A stretch of DNA of 64,000 nt from Propioniciclava tarda (GCF_900182665.1 NZ_FXTL01000001.1:346949-410948), one strand, 5' to 3'; shown: positions 47,990 through 58,748, counted from the stretch's first letter. Notes: a model not told the origin generated them from the sequence alone. Made by a program: numbers and translations.

Positions 47990-48166
47990 ATGAACTCTCT
48001 CCTCACCACCACGGGCGGCGACCAGCCCACCCTGGACTTGTCCAAGGCGCCGCTGCCGAACGCGAAAACGCTGCGACAGCGCATGTCGATCCCGCTGCAA
48101 TTCCTGCGCTTCCTGGCTTTCAACGCCCTGATCATGCGCATGGTCGCCAAGGGGCATAGCGGCTGA
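47990..48166 (+). CDS. Small protein following sulfide:quinone reductase
   Basis: 58 residues from ATG 47990 (GGAG ribosome site; GTG 47984 is an alternative overlapping the upstream stop). The C-terminal half is amphipathic or hydrophobic (SIPLQFLRFLAFNALIMRMV), suggesting membrane association. No family is recognised. Its position makes it the third gene of the sulfide operon. Confidence 0.65.
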   Translation: MNSLLTTTGGDQPTLDLSKAPLPNAKTLRQRMSIPLQFLRFLAFNALIMRMVAKGHSG

Positions 48167-48231
48167 GACCGGCGTCCCAAATCAGGCGTCGTCGTCGTAG
48201 CCCCTGAGGTGCCCGCGGGTTACGTTGGACC

Positions 48232-49632
<1,401 letters not shown>

Positions 49633-49734
49633 GGTCGCGCCCGATCGCCCGTTGGCACCCGTGCCGCGACCTGGCTGAGGGCGAGGCGGAGCCCAGATGC
49701 TGAGGCGCACCTGTAGCCCCACGAAAGACCTCCC

Positions 49735-50328
49735 ATGACCATGGATCCGCACGTTCCCGCCGCTTCCGAACCCGCCGCCTCGGAGCCTCAGCCCGTCGTG
49801 TCGACTGAGTCGTCAGGTCAGATTCCGGCAACGGCCACTCCCCAGCCGACTGCTGTCCCCGCCGCCCCCGTGTTCGACATGACCTCCACCCTCGCTGATC
49901 CCGTCAAGAAGTGGATCGCCTACAGCGTCATCGCCGGAGTTGTCGCCCTGATCGGGTCTCTCGGACCGTGGGTCGTCGTCAGCGCAGGAATCTTCGGTGG
50001 CGTCTCTGTCAACGGCACGCAGGGCGATGGGGTCATCACCTTGTTCCTCGCGCTGCTGACCATCGCTGCGGCGATCGTCTATCTGCTGAAGCCGGGCAAA
50101 CTCAGTTGGCTTCCCTGGGGGCTCATCGGCGCCGGCGCCGTGACGACGCTGATCGCGATCATCACCTTCAGCAAGATGAGCAGCCTCGGCGGCATGATGT
50201 CGGTGGGCGCCGGATGGGGACTCTTCGCCGTTCTGCTGGCCGGGCTGGCCACCGCGGGTCTGGGCGCGCTCGCCATGATGGCCTCCCGCGCCGCCAAGGC
50301 GCCGACGGCTCCGCCTGCTGCCGGCTGA
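49735..50328 (+). CDS. Membrane protein with Ala/Pro-rich N-terminus, unknown function
   Basis: 197 residues. The first 55 are Pro/Ala/Ser/Thr-rich and acidic, probably disordered and cytosolic. Four hydrophobic segments follow (IAYSVIAGVVALIGSLGPWV, TLFLALLTIAAAIVYLL, LIGAGAVTTLIAIITF, GLFAVLLAGLATAGLGALAM). The glycine-tryptophan pattern before the first loop (GPWVVVSAGIFGG) is common in small actinobacterial membrane proteins of unknown role. It has no GGCGTCC words. Confidence 0.7.
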   Translation: MTMDPHVPAASEPAASEPQPVVSTESSGQIPATATPQPTAVPAAPVFDMTSTLADPVKKWIAYSVIAGVVALIGSLGPWVVVSAGIFGGVSVNGTQGDGVITLFLALLTIAAAIVYLLKPGKLSWLPWGLIGAGAVTTLIAIITFSKMSSLGGMMSVGAGWGLFAVLLAGLATAGLGALAMMASRAAKAPTAPPAAG

Positions 50329-50458
50329 TTCGGTCGCGAGTCCGCGCCACCCTCCGGCCGGCTGCTGCCAGAGCGCGGGTGGGTGGCGTCGTCTTCGCAC
50401 TCTGAGCTGACTGCTTCGATGGTGTTGCGGTCTGCAGCGGCCGTGTTTCACTAGGCCC

Positions 50459-51259
50459 ATGCGCATCGCCGTCGTCCAGCTCTGCAGCTCAGAAGTGCCG
50501 TCCGAGAACCTCGCGCTGATGCGCGCGTCCATGCCGGACGCCTCCGGCGCCGACCTGGTCGTGTTCCCCGAGGCCACGATGGCGAGTTTCTCGACGCGCT
50601 CGGCCGACGTGGCCGAACCGCTGGACGGGCCCTTCGCGCAGGGCGTCCGGGCGTTGGCGTCCGAGTTCGGCACGACGATCGCGGTCGGCATGTTCACGCC
50701 CGGTCCGGACGGCCGCCCCCTCAACACGTGCTTCGTGACGGGGCCGGCCGGCGAGGCCAGCTACGACAAGCTGCACCTGTTCGACGCGTGGGGGTTCGTC
50801 GAGTCCGAGGTCATGACCCCCGGACGCGCCCCCGTCCTCATCGACATCGCTGGGGTCAAGGTCGGCATCGCCATCTGCTTCGACCTGCGGTTCGGCGAGC
50901 TCTTCAAGCACTACGCCCGCGAGGGCGCTGACGTGGTCATCGTGCCGGCGTCCTGGCAAAGCGGCCCTGGCAAGGTGGATCAGTGGCGTCTGCTGGCCCA
51001 GGCCCGCGCCCTGGACGCGACCGTGTTCGTCGTCGGTGCCGGCCAGTCGGAGCCCACGGCGTCCGGACGCCCCGCCGGCTCCGGACCGCTCGGCATGGGG
51101 CACTCGCTGGCCGTCGGCCCGGACGGGACGATCCTGCACGAGGCCGGCGAGGAGCCCTGCGTCTTCACCGTCGACATCGATCCGGACGCCGTGGCGAGCA
51201 TCCGCGAGCGGCTGCCGGTGCTCGCCGTGTCGCGGTTCTCGGTGCACCTCGACCGCTAG
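50459..51259 (+). CDS. Carbon-nitrogen hydrolase (nitrilase superfamily)
   Basis: 266-residue cytosolic amidase-like enzyme. The catalytic Glu-Lys-Cys triad is visible: VVFPEATM (Glu), YDKLHLFD (Lys), GIAICFDLRF (Cys), and the second region VPASW. It resembles the omega-amidase/Nit2 group that hydrolyses alpha-keto-acid amides or deaminated glutathione, but substrate is uncertain. Its stop shares CTAG with a broken gene on the other strand. Confidence 0.9.
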   Translation: MRIAVVQLCSSEVPSENLALMRASMPDASGADLVVFPEATMASFSTRSADVAEPLDGPFAQGVRALASEFGTTIAVGMFTPGPDGRPLNTCFVTGPAGEASYDKLHLFDAWGFVESEVMTPGRAPVLIDIAGVKVGIAICFDLRFGELFKHYAREGADVVIVPASWQSGPGKVDQWRLLAQARALDATVFVVGAGQSEPTASGRPAGSGPLGMGHSLAVGPDGTILHEAGEEPCVFTVDIDPDAVASIRERLPVLAVSRFSVHLDR

Positions 51260-51404
51260 GTGTTGTCGACGGTGACGAACATGCCGCTCGTGGAGCGGGA
51301 CAGCCGTCCCTGCGCGCGTAGCCGCTCAGGACCGGGCCAGCCGGGCCGCTCAGGGTGACGGGCGGGACGACCGGACGTGGCTGCGCGCGGGTTGCCTCCG
51401 TCAT
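51256..51404 (-). pseudogene. Short frameshifted remnant, unknown
   Basis: Two short frames that join if one base is corrected: one starts MTEATRAQPRPVVPPVTLSG, the other ends ERLRAQGRLSRSTSGMFVTV before TAG. The length (149 bases) is not a multiple of three. It could be a small decayed gene or chance. It borders the catabolic island. Confidence 0.35.
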
Positions 51405-51497
51405 GGAGCGATTGTCGCCCCCGTCCCGTCACAAGGGGCCCAGAGGTCACGCCTGTTCTCAGCTCCAAGCCGCTCCAAAGTTGCCTGCCACGAACTA

Positions 51498-51526
51498 TTG
51501 ACACCGGTCTCACCACAGAAGAGACT
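51498..51526 (+). promoter_or_regulatory. Promoter of the catabolic island
   Basis: TTGACA at 51498-51503 is a perfect -35. After 17 bases GAGACT (51521-51526) is a weak -10, as expected for an activatable or repressed promoter. The first operator (51499-51512) covers the -35. Confidence 0.55.
51499..51512. promoter_or_regulatory. LacI-type operator 1 of the catabolic island
   Basis: TGACACCGGTCTCA, one mismatch from the perfect palindrome at 51542-51555. It overlaps the -35, so binding would block polymerase. Confidence 0.65.
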
Positions 51527-51541
51527 TTCGCTGTCTCGATG

Positions 51542-51555
51542 TGAGACCGGTCTCA
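51542..51555. promoter_or_regulatory. LacI-type operator 2 of the catabolic island
   Basis: TGAGACCGGTCTCA, a perfect 14-bp palindrome with the central CG of LacI-family operators. It is 43 bp (about four turns) from operator 1, just downstream of the expected transcription start and 14 bases before ATG 51570. It is the probable target of the LacI regulator at 60563. Confidence 0.75.
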
Positions 51556-51569
51556 ACCAAAGGTGTGTC

Positions 51570-52586
51570 ATGCAGCCCATTGCCATTCCCAACGACTTCG
51601 AGGACGCCGTGGCCCATGCGCTGGCTGCCCGCGACCGGACCGATGAGTACATCGCGAGCGTGCTTTCAGAAGGTCTGGACAAGGTGGTGCTGGTCGGCTG
51701 CGGCGGGTCGCACTTCGGCATGTACCCGTCCTTCGACCTCCTCGATCGATACCTCCCCGGGACCAGCGTCACCCACATCTCGAGCGCCGAGCTGACCTCG
51801 AGGCGTCCTGTGGGTTTGACGGACAGGTCGCTCGTGGTGGCGGCGAGCCACTCGGGCAGCACTCCCGAGACCGTGGCTGCAGCGGAGTATGCCAAGTCGC
51901 TTGGGGCGCGGCTTATCGGCATCTCCCGAGTGGGCGACAACGGGCTCTCGCGGCTCGGCGACATCCACCTCGACTACCCCGACACCATCACAATCACGGA
52001 GCCCAAGCTGGTGCACAACCACCAGATCGCGCTGTCTCTGCTGGAGCAGAGCGGAGCGGGTGAGGTGGCGAGTCCGATTCGGGCCGGGATGCCGGCGCTG
52101 CCAGCCGCGCTGCGGAGCGCGAAGGAGGAGGTCGCCGAGGTCGCCGAGGCCGTGTGCGCGATCGTCGATGGTGCTCCTCTTACCCTCGTCACCGGCGCGG
52201 GTCCCGCGTTCGGCATGGCCAAGATGACGGCCTGGTGCTACATGATGGAGATGCTTTGGCTGAAGGCAGCCGCCATCAACGGGGCCGATTTCTTCCACGG
52301 TCCGCTCGAGATGATTCTGGACGACACTCCGTTGCTGGCCCTCCTGGCCGAGGACCCCACCCGAGCCCTAGGTGAAAGGGTCGTGTCGTTCGCGTCTCGC
52401 TACACCTCGTCACTGGCTGTGATCGATACGGCCGCCCTGACGCTTCCGGGCGTTCCCGCCGATGCCCGCGGTGAACTCAGCATGCTCGCTCTGTTCAGTG
52501 CCACGCGGCGGGTTCTTGACCACATCGCTGCGCGGATCGGCCACGACACTTCCCAGCGCCGCTACATGTACAAGGTGGCGTACTGA
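51570..52586 (+). CDS. SIS-domain sugar isomerase/deglycase, FrlB-like
   Basis: 338 residues from ATG 51570 (AAAGGTG upstream; a longer frame from 51498 would run through the promoter). Two SIS domains: VVLVGCGGSHFGMYPSFDLL, VVAASHSGSTPETVAAAEYA with the phosphosugar-binding Ser/Thr loop, and LTLVTGAGPAFGMAKMTAW. FrlB/FraB proteins split phosphorylated Amadori products into glucose-6-phosphate plus the amine. The FrlD-like kinase encoded next (TGATG overlap) supports that reaction. Confidence 0.82.
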   Translation: MQPIAIPNDFEDAVAHALAARDRTDEYIASVLSEGLDKVVLVGCGGSHFGMYPSFDLLDRYLPGTSVTHISSAELTSRRPVGLTDRSLVVAASHSGSTPETVAAAEYAKSLGARLIGISRVGDNGLSRLGDIHLDYPDTITITEPKLVHNHQIALSLLEQSGAGEVASPIRAGMPALPAALRSAKEEVAEVAEAVCAIVDGAPLTLVTGAGPAFGMAKMTAWCYMMEMLWLKAAAINGADFFHGPLEMILDDTPLLALLAEDPTRALGERVVSFASRYTSSLAVIDTAALTLPGVPADARGELSMLALFSATRRVLDHIAARIGHDTSQRRYMYKVAY

Positions 52587-53419
52587 TGCGACTCCTCTGC
52601 ATCGGCGACAACGTCGTTGATCGCTACGTCGGCCAGGGAGTCATGTACCCCGGTGGCAACGCGGTCAACGTGGCGGTGTTCGCCAAGCGACTGGGCGCCG
52701 ACTCCGCCTATCAGGGGATCGTGGGCAGCGACGAGGCGGGGCGGTTGGTGCTCGGTTCTCTTCTTGACGAGGGCGTGGACACCTCCCGGGTGTCCGTCGC
52801 CGACGGTCCTAATGCATGGGCCGACGTCGACCTGGTCGAGGGTGATCGACGATTCCTCGGCTCGGACAAGGGTGTCTCGCTCTTCGCGCTAGTCGCGCAG
52901 CACTACGCGGATGCTCGCGGGTTCGATGTGGTCCACACCGCCTACACCGCACGCCTGGATGATCAGCTCGGGGAGTTGTGCGCTCACGCATTGCGGGTCT
53001 CATACGACTTCGGGCGCAACTTCACCGCAGAGCAGGTGAGCCGGCTGGCGTCGGGCCTGTGGCTCGCGTCGTTTTCGGGCTCACACCTGTCCGAGGCGGC
53101 CGTGTCTGACCTGCTGCGAGCGGCGTGCGGGGCCGGGGCCACGTACGCGCTGGTGACCAGGGGCCCCCAGGGTGCGGCACTTGCCACGCACGACCAACGT
53201 TGGGATCAGGCTGCGGGCCGCGTCCCGGTGATCGACACCCTGGGTGCGGGGGACGCCTTCATCGCGGCGCTCCTCGTGAGGCTCAGCAGGGCCGATGATC
53301 CTGCTTCGGCACTGGCCGACGCCAGCGAGGTTGCGCAGGGCGTCATCACACGTTCGGGAGCCTTCGGGCACGGGGCGCCGTTCTCACGCCGGGCAGCGGT
53401 GCTGGAAGGAGAGATCTGA
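52586..53419 (+). CDS. PfkB-family sugar kinase, FrlD-like (fructosamine 6-kinase)
   Basis: 277 residues. The N-terminal LCIGDNVVDRYVGQGVMYPG followed by GNAVNVAVFAKRLGA closely follows the layout of E. coli FrlD fructoselysine 6-kinase. The PfkB signature 2 is VIDTLGAGDAFIAALLVRL with the catalytic Asp in GAGD. It should phosphorylate C6 of the fructosyl part of an Amadori compound. It overlaps the deglycase before it and the hydantoinase A after it (TGATG). Confidence 0.82.
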   Translation: MRLLCIGDNVVDRYVGQGVMYPGGNAVNVAVFAKRLGADSAYQGIVGSDEAGRLVLGSLLDEGVDTSRVSVADGPNAWADVDLVEGDRRFLGSDKGVSLFALVAQHYADARGFDVVHTAYTARLDDQLGELCAHALRVSYDFGRNFTAEQVSRLASGLWLASFSGSHLSEAAVSDLLRAACGAGATYALVTRGPQGAALATHDQRWDQAAGRVPVIDTLGAGDAFIAALLVRLSRADDPASALADASEVAQGVITRSGAFGHGAPFSRRAAVLEGEI

Positions 53420-55485
53420 TGGGACTCAGGGTTGGCGTGGACACGGGCGGCACGTTCACCGACCTGTGCGCGTGGGACGAAGAAGCCGGAACGCTCCACG
53501 TCCACAAGATCTCCAGCACCCCGGACGACCCCAGCCGGGCGATCCTCGATGGAGTCGAGCAACTGCTGCACAAGGCCGGCGGGCGTCTGATCTCCGACGT
53601 GACCTACTTCGCGCACGGGACGACGGTCGGCACGAACACCCTCCTGACCGGCACGGGCGTCCCGACCGGCCTCATCACGACGCTCGGCTTCCGTGACCTC
53701 CTGGAACTGGGTCGAGGCCGTCGCCCCGACATGTACGACCCGCAGGCGGACAAGGCGACCCCGCTCGTGCCGCGCTCTCTGCGGCGTGAGGTGCACGAGC
53801 GGGTGCGCTTCGACGGCAGCGTCGCTGTCCAACTGGACGTCGACGAGGTCCGCCGGACCGTGCGTGAACTCAAGGACGCGGGGGTGCGCGCCATCGCCGT
53901 CTGCTTCCTCTACAGCTACCTGCGGCCGGATCACGAGCAGGAAGTGGCTCAGATCATCACCGAGGAGTTTCCCGAGGCGTACGTGTCGCTGTCGTCGGTG
54001 GTGCTGCCCGAGTTCAGGGAGTACGAGCGGCTTTCGACGGTGGTGACGAACGCCTTCGTCGGGCCCGTGGTGGACAGGTATCTGTCCCGGCTGCGGGATC
54101 AACTCGCGAGTCGGGGGCTGCTGGTAGTCCCGCGGGTGACGCAGTCGAACGGTGGGGTGATTCCGTTCTCCATGGCGGAGCGGATCCCGGTTCGGCTCGT
54201 TCTCTCCGGGCCGAGCACGGGCGTCGTGGGCGCGGCCGAGATCTGTCTGCTGGCGGGCCACCCGGAGATCATCACCTTCGACATGGGCGGCACATCGAGC
54301 GACGTCTCCCTCGTGCGGCACGGTGAGCCCCAGGTCACCGCTGGGATGGAGTTGGACGGGCGTCCCATCCGGGCACCAATGCTTGACATCCACACGGTCG
54401 GTGCGGGCGGTGGCTCCATCGCCTGGATCGACAGCGGCGAGCACCTCCGTGTCGGCCCCCAGAGCGCCGGTGCTAACCCGGGACCGGCGTGTTACGGCGT
54501 CGGCTTGGAGCCGTCGGTCACCGATGCGAACGTCGCCCTCCACCTGCTGAATCCCGAGTACCTGCTCAACGGGGAGATGCCGATCTCGGAGGAGGCCTCC
54601 AAGAAGGCGCTCGGCACCATCGGTGATCGGTTGGGGCTCGATGTTCAGCAGACCGCGCTCGGCATCCTGCGCGTCGTGACGGCCAACATGGCCAGGGCGA
54701 TCAGGGTCGTCTCGGTCCAGCGCGGCTACGATCCACGCGACTACGCCCTGGTGCCCTTCGGCGGGGCCGGCCCACTGCACGCGTCGCGACTCGCTCGCGA
54801 GTTGGGGATGACACGCATCGTCGTTCCCCAGACGCCTGGCGCGCAGTCGGCGCTGGGACTGCTGATGACGGACGTCCGTACCGACTTCATGCGCACGCAG
54901 ATCACGGCGTTCGACCCTTCGGACCCCGCTCCCATCAACGCCGTGCTGCAGGCGTTGTCGGGCGAAGCTGACGCCTGGTTCGACGCCGAGGGCAGCGCTC
55001 CCGAAGATCGCCACCAGGTGCGCCGCCTCGAGATGCGCTATCGAGGGCAGAACTTCGAGTTGCCGATCGACCTCGACAGCGCGCAGCAGTTGGATGCGGC
55101 CGCCCTCGAGGAGGTGCTCGACCACTTCCACGCCGCGCACGAACGCGTGTACGGCTACGCGTCCCCGGGCGACCCGGTCGAGATCGTCACCTACCGAGTG
55201 CAGGCTGTCGGGCGTGCCGACCGTGTCGATGTCAGCCGGAAGGACCCGGAGATCGGCAGCGCCGACGAGGCGCTCGTCGCGCATCGGGATATCTACCTGA
55301 GTGAGCCACGGGGCTTCGTCCGCTGCCCTGTGTATGACCGAGCGCTGCTCCGCCACGGCGCGGAACTGGCCGGACCTGCCGTGATCGAACAGATGGACAC
55401 CACCACCGTGCTGCTGCCTGGCGACAACTGCCGGGTGGACGCCCACCGCAACCTGGTCATCGATGTTGGAGGAACCGATGAGTGA
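53419..55485 (+). CDS. Hydantoinase/oxoprolinase A subunit
   Basis: 688 residues. The actin/HSP70-like ATPase core opens with VGVDTGGTFTDLCAWDEEAG, then HGTTVGTNTLLTGTG, LSGPSTGVVGAAEICLLAGH, and TFDMGGTSSDVSLV, all hallmarks of HyuA/OplA-type ATP-dependent ring-opening enzymes (N-methylhydantoin, 5-oxoproline or acetophenone carboxylase relatives). It works with the B subunit encoded next. Coupled by TGATG to the kinase gene, so it is part of the same pathway. Confidence 0.92.
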   Translation: MGLRVGVDTGGTFTDLCAWDEEAGTLHVHKISSTPDDPSRAILDGVEQLLHKAGGRLISDVTYFAHGTTVGTNTLLTGTGVPTGLITTLGFRDLLELGRGRRPDMYDPQADKATPLVPRSLRREVHERVRFDGSVAVQLDVDEVRRTVRELKDAGVRAIAVCFLYSYLRPDHEQEVAQIITEEFPEAYVSLSSVVLPEFREYERLSTVVTNAFVGPVVDRYLSRLRDQLASRGLLVVPRVTQSNGGVIPFSMAERIPVRLVLSGPSTGVVGAAEICLLAGHPEIITFDMGGTSSDVSLVRHGEPQVTAGMELDGRPIRAPMLDIHTVGAGGGSIAWIDSGEHLRVGPQSAGANPGPACYGVGLEPSVTDANVALHLLNPEYLLNGEMPISEEASKKALGTIGDRLGLDVQQTALGILRVVTANMARAIRVVSVQRGYDPRDYALVPFGGAGPLHASRLARELGMTRIVVPQTPGAQSALGLLMTDVRTDFMRTQITAFDPSDPAPINAVLQALSGEADAWFDAEGSAPEDRHQVRRLEMRYRGQNFELPIDLDSAQQLDAAALEEVLDHFHAAHERVYGYASPGDPVEIVTYRVQAVGRADRVDVSRKDPEIGSADEALVAHRDIYLSEPRGFVRCPVYDRALLRHGAELAGPAVIEQMDTTTVLLPGDNCRVDAHRNLVIDVGGTDE

Positions 55486-57133
55486 CACCCGGGACACGAT
55501 TCTGATCGAGGTCGTCTCCTCGGCGCTGGCCAGCATCGTGGAGGAGATGAGCGAGACCCTCGTCAAGGCCGCCTTCTCGCCCAACATCAAGGAGCGCCGA
55601 GACTGCACGGCCAGCCTCTTCGATGCCGAGGGCCAGGCCATCGCCCAGGACGAGGGTGGCTCGCCGCTCCACCTGGGATCCCTCATGGGCATCGTCAAGG
55701 CGATCCGCGAACGCCATGCCGAGGATGCGATCAGCGAGGGGGACGTGTTCATCGGGAATGATCCCTACACGGGCGGTGGCTCCCACTTGCCCGATATCGT
55801 CCTCGCTTCCCCGATCTACGTCGACGGCCAGCTGACAGCATGGGCGGCGACCCTCGCCCACCACGCCGACTTCGGCGACCGTGGGCACGCCCACATCTAC
55901 CAGGAGGCCATTCGGATCCCTCCGGTGCACCTGGTAAGGAGGGGTGTCCTCCAGGAGGAGTTGCTGCAGCTGATCCTGCTCAACTGCCAGATTCCCACAG
56001 AACGTCTCGCCGACCTCAACGCCCAGCAAGCGGCCATCCGGACCGCAGTGGACCGCTACCTCGAGATCTGCGCTCGTTACGGCCGGGCGACCATGCGGGA
56101 CGTCGGCCGAGAATTGCTCGACTACACCGAACGCAGGACGCGGGCGGCGATCGCGGCCTTCCCCGATGGCCGCTACGAGTTCACGGACCGCTTCGACTGC
56201 CCCGAACTGGAGGGCGAGCTCGAACTCCCCATCACCGTGACAGTGGCCGGTGACGAAATCACGTTCGACTTCACCGGCGCCCCGCCGCAGGTTCGCGCCA
56301 GCGTGAACGTCGTCTGGACCGGGCTGTTCGCGGCGTGCTACTACACCCTCAAGACCCTGATCGACCCCGACATCCCACCGAACGCCGGCCTGTACCGTCC
56401 CGTGACTATCGTGGCTCCCCAGGGGAGCATCCTGAACTGCGAGGAGCCGGCGGCGGTCAATGGGCGCAGCGAGACCTGCCAACGGGTGGTCGACCTGATC
56501 CAGGGAGCCCTCGCCTCCGCGCTTCCCAAGCGCGTCACGGCGGCGGCCAACGGCGCCAACACTGGCGTGCACTTCTCGGGCTGGGACCCGTTCCGCAAGC
56601 GCAACTTCGTCTACCTCGAGACGATCGGTGGCGGCAGTGGCGCCCGCTACAACAAGGACGGACTGGACGGGGTGCAAGTGCACATGACCAACACCTCGAA
56701 CCTTCCTGTGGAGAGCCTCGAGAGCGAGTACCCGCTGACGGTCGAGTCCTACGAGCTGATCGGAGACTCGGGCGGCCTGGGACAACACCGAGGAGGGCTG
56801 GGGATCAGGCGGACCGTGCGGGCTGAGACCAATGACGTCCACTTCTGGCTCGACACCAGCCGGCAGTTCTCCAAGCCCTGGGGCCTGTTCGGGGGAGGCC
56901 CGGGCGACTCGGCCCGCTGCGCTCTCAGCGAGGGCGCCCAGCCGGTGGTCCGCGGCTACACCGTGCTCCGTTCGGGGGACAGCGCCTCGATCGAGACCGC
57001 GGGCGCCGGCGGATACGGAGACCCGGCTCTCCGCGATCCCGCCCTGGTCGAACAAGACCTCGCAGCTGGAAAGATCAGCGCGGCCACGGCCGCCGCCTAT
57101 CGCAACGCCGGACGCATCAGCGCGCCGGAATAG
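55478..57133 (+). CDS. Hydantoinase/oxoprolinase B subunit
   Basis: 551 residues. Start ATG 55478, 8 bases inside the A-subunit gene, with a TTGGAGGAACCG ribosome site. The B-subunit signatures are present: AFSPNIKERRDCTASLFDAE, DVFIGNDPYTGGGSHLPDI and the C-terminal GAGGYGDPALRDP. This subunit completes the ring-hydrolysing complex. Substrate could be a lactam (pyroglutamate-type) or hydantoin. Confidence 0.93.
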   Translation: MSDTRDTILIEVVSSALASIVEEMSETLVKAAFSPNIKERRDCTASLFDAEGQAIAQDEGGSPLHLGSLMGIVKAIRERHAEDAISEGDVFIGNDPYTGGGSHLPDIVLASPIYVDGQLTAWAATLAHHADFGDRGHAHIYQEAIRIPPVHLVRRGVLQEELLQLILLNCQIPTERLADLNAQQAAIRTAVDRYLEICARYGRATMRDVGRELLDYTERRTRAAIAAFPDGRYEFTDRFDCPELEGELELPITVTVAGDEITFDFTGAPPQVRASVNVVWTGLFAACYYTLKTLIDPDIPPNAGLYRPVTIVAPQGSILNCEEPAAVNGRSETCQRVVDLIQGALASALPKRVTAAANGANTGVHFSGWDPFRKRNFVYLETIGGGSGARYNKDGLDGVQVHMTNTSNLPVESLESEYPLTVESYELIGDSGGLGQHRGGLGIRRTVRAETNDVHFWLDTSRQFSKPWGLFGGGPGDSARCALSEGAQPVVRGYTVLRSGDSASIETAGAGGYGDPALRDPALVEQDLAAGKISAATAAAYRNAGRISAPE

Positions 57134-57154
57134 AACAACCAACAAGGAGGAACC

Positions 57155-58723
57155 ATGGCCAGTCGACCCAGACGCTGGATCAGTACCCTCGGAGCGTTCG
57201 GCGCCGCGCTGGCGCTCGTCCTCACCGGGTGCTCGAACACCGCGGCACCGAAGCCGACCGCGTCGAACAGCACGGCGCCGGAACTCAAGATCGGCCTTTC
57301 GGCCGACGTCCCCGACCTCAAGCCCTCGCGTGATCAGGGGGCCGCGGCGATGATGCTCGACACCATGATCCATCGGGGCCTGCTCGGCTATGACGCCAAG
57401 GGTCAGGTGGTGCCCGCCCTCGCCGAGTCGTTCAAGGCGAGTGCCGACAACAAGAGCTTCACCTTCAAGCTCCGCAAGGACCTTAAGTTCTCCGACGGGT
57501 CGGCGTTGACCAGCGCGAACGTCAAGAAGACCCTGGAGTTCCTCGCGACGTCGTCGTCCGGGGCCAAGATCGGCGCGACGATGTCGCAGCTTGCCTCGGT
57601 CGACACGCCCGACGAGCAGACGGCGGTGGTCAATCTCAAGAACGCGAACGTCGCGTTCCCGAGCTACCTGGCCGACACGACGGCGGCGATCCTCCCGGAC
57701 AAGTCCTTCGGCGCCCAGGGAACCTCCTGGGAGGGTGCCGGCCCCTTCAAGCTCGACAAGACTCAGAAGGGCGTTTCGTTCACCTTCAGCAAGAACCCGA
57801 ACTTCTACGACGCCTCGAACGTGAACTTCGACAAGGCGACGGTCACCGTCTACGCCGACGGGCAGGCACGGTTGAACGCTCTGCTGGCAGGGGACGTCCA
57901 CCTGATCGACTTCGTTCCGTGGGAGTCCTTCGACCGGGTCAAGCAGGACGCAAACCTGACCCTGGATCCGCAGAGCGGCCCGTGGATGTACCTGCACTTC
58001 AACGTCGCTAAGGGCGGACCCCTGGCGAACGAGAAGGTGCGCCAGGCGATCGCACTGGCCGTCAACCGAGAGAATGTTGCGAAGGCCGCGTTCTCCGGAC
58101 AGGCGAGCGTGGTGGCAGGAGCCCCGATCTCCGAGTCCAGCCCCTTCTACAACGCCCAACTGGCGCAAGGGTGGAAGCAGGACGTCGCCAAGGCCAAGCA
58201 GCTGATGGCTGAGGCAGGCTACGCCAACGGCTTCGACGCCGTCCTGTTGACCTCATCTCAGTACGCGTTCCACCAGGACACCGCACTGTCAGTGCAGCCC
58301 GACCTGGCTGCCATCGGTATCCGGACCACCCTCGACTCCGGCGACTGGGCAACTCGGCAGCAGAAGGCCGCCGAGGGGCGCTACGACATCGCTGTCGCCG
58401 GCTCGGCGGGCGTCGTGAACGATCCGTCGTTCCTGGTGAACTTCGTGACCGGCCCGGCCGCGAACAACCGTTCCTATGGGTTCGACGATCCCAAGCTGGA
58501 TGACCTCCTGAACAAGGGCCTGCAGGCCGCGACCGATGCCGACCGCAAGGCGGTTTACGATCAGGTGCAGGAACGCATCATCCAGACAGTTCCGTTCGCC
58601 AGCCTCGTGGGCCGTTCGCAGGCCTTCGCCTACTCGAAGAAGCTGAGCGGCTTCGCCAACATTCCGGGATTCCTCACGTTCGAGTCGGGCTACACGCTGG
58701 TGGGAGCCAGGCTCCAGGCGTGA
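57155..58723 (+). CDS. Peptide/opine-type ABC transporter substrate-binding lipoprotein
   Basis: 522 residues of solute-binding family 5 (DppA/OppA-like). N-terminal hydrophobic segment and lipobox LTGCSN; the mature part includes LAESFKASADNKSFTFKLRK, FSDGSALTSANVKKTLEFL and NEKVRQAIALAVNRENV. Family members carry peptides, nickel or opine-like amino-acid derivatives. AAGGAGGA precedes ATG 57155. It presumably brings in the glycated compound. Confidence 0.92.
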   Translation: MASRPRRWISTLGAFGAALALVLTGCSNTAAPKPTASNSTAPELKIGLSADVPDLKPSRDQGAAAMMLDTMIHRGLLGYDAKGQVVPALAESFKASADNKSFTFKLRKDLKFSDGSALTSANVKKTLEFLATSSSGAKIGATMSQLASVDTPDEQTAVVNLKNANVAFPSYLADTTAAILPDKSFGAQGTSWEGAGPFKLDKTQKGVSFTFSKNPNFYDASNVNFDKATVTVYADGQARLNALLAGDVHLIDFVPWESFDRVKQDANLTLDPQSGPWMYLHFNVAKGGPLANEKVRQAIALAVNRENVAKAAFSGQASVVAGAPISESSPFYNAQLAQGWKQDVAKAKQLMAEAGYANGFDAVLLTSSQYAFHQDTALSVQPDLAAIGIRTTLDSGDWATRQQKAAEGRYDIAVAGSAGVVNDPSFLVNFVTGPAANNRSYGFDDPKLDDLLNKGLQAATDADRKAVYDQVQERIIQTVPFASLVGRSQAFAYSKKLSGFANIPGFLTFESGYTLVGARLQA

Positions 58724-58748
58724 GCCTGAGCCTCGAGGGAGTCTGAAC

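Noticed and set aside
51498..51569. Longer start of the SIS-domain gene at 51498
   Set aside because: That start lies in the -35 element and both operators; ATG 51570 has a ribosome site and begins the conserved protein.
55457..58168. 903-codon minus-strand open frame opposite hyuB and the binding protein
   Set aside because: Antisense shadow; the opposite strand holds two strongly supported genes.
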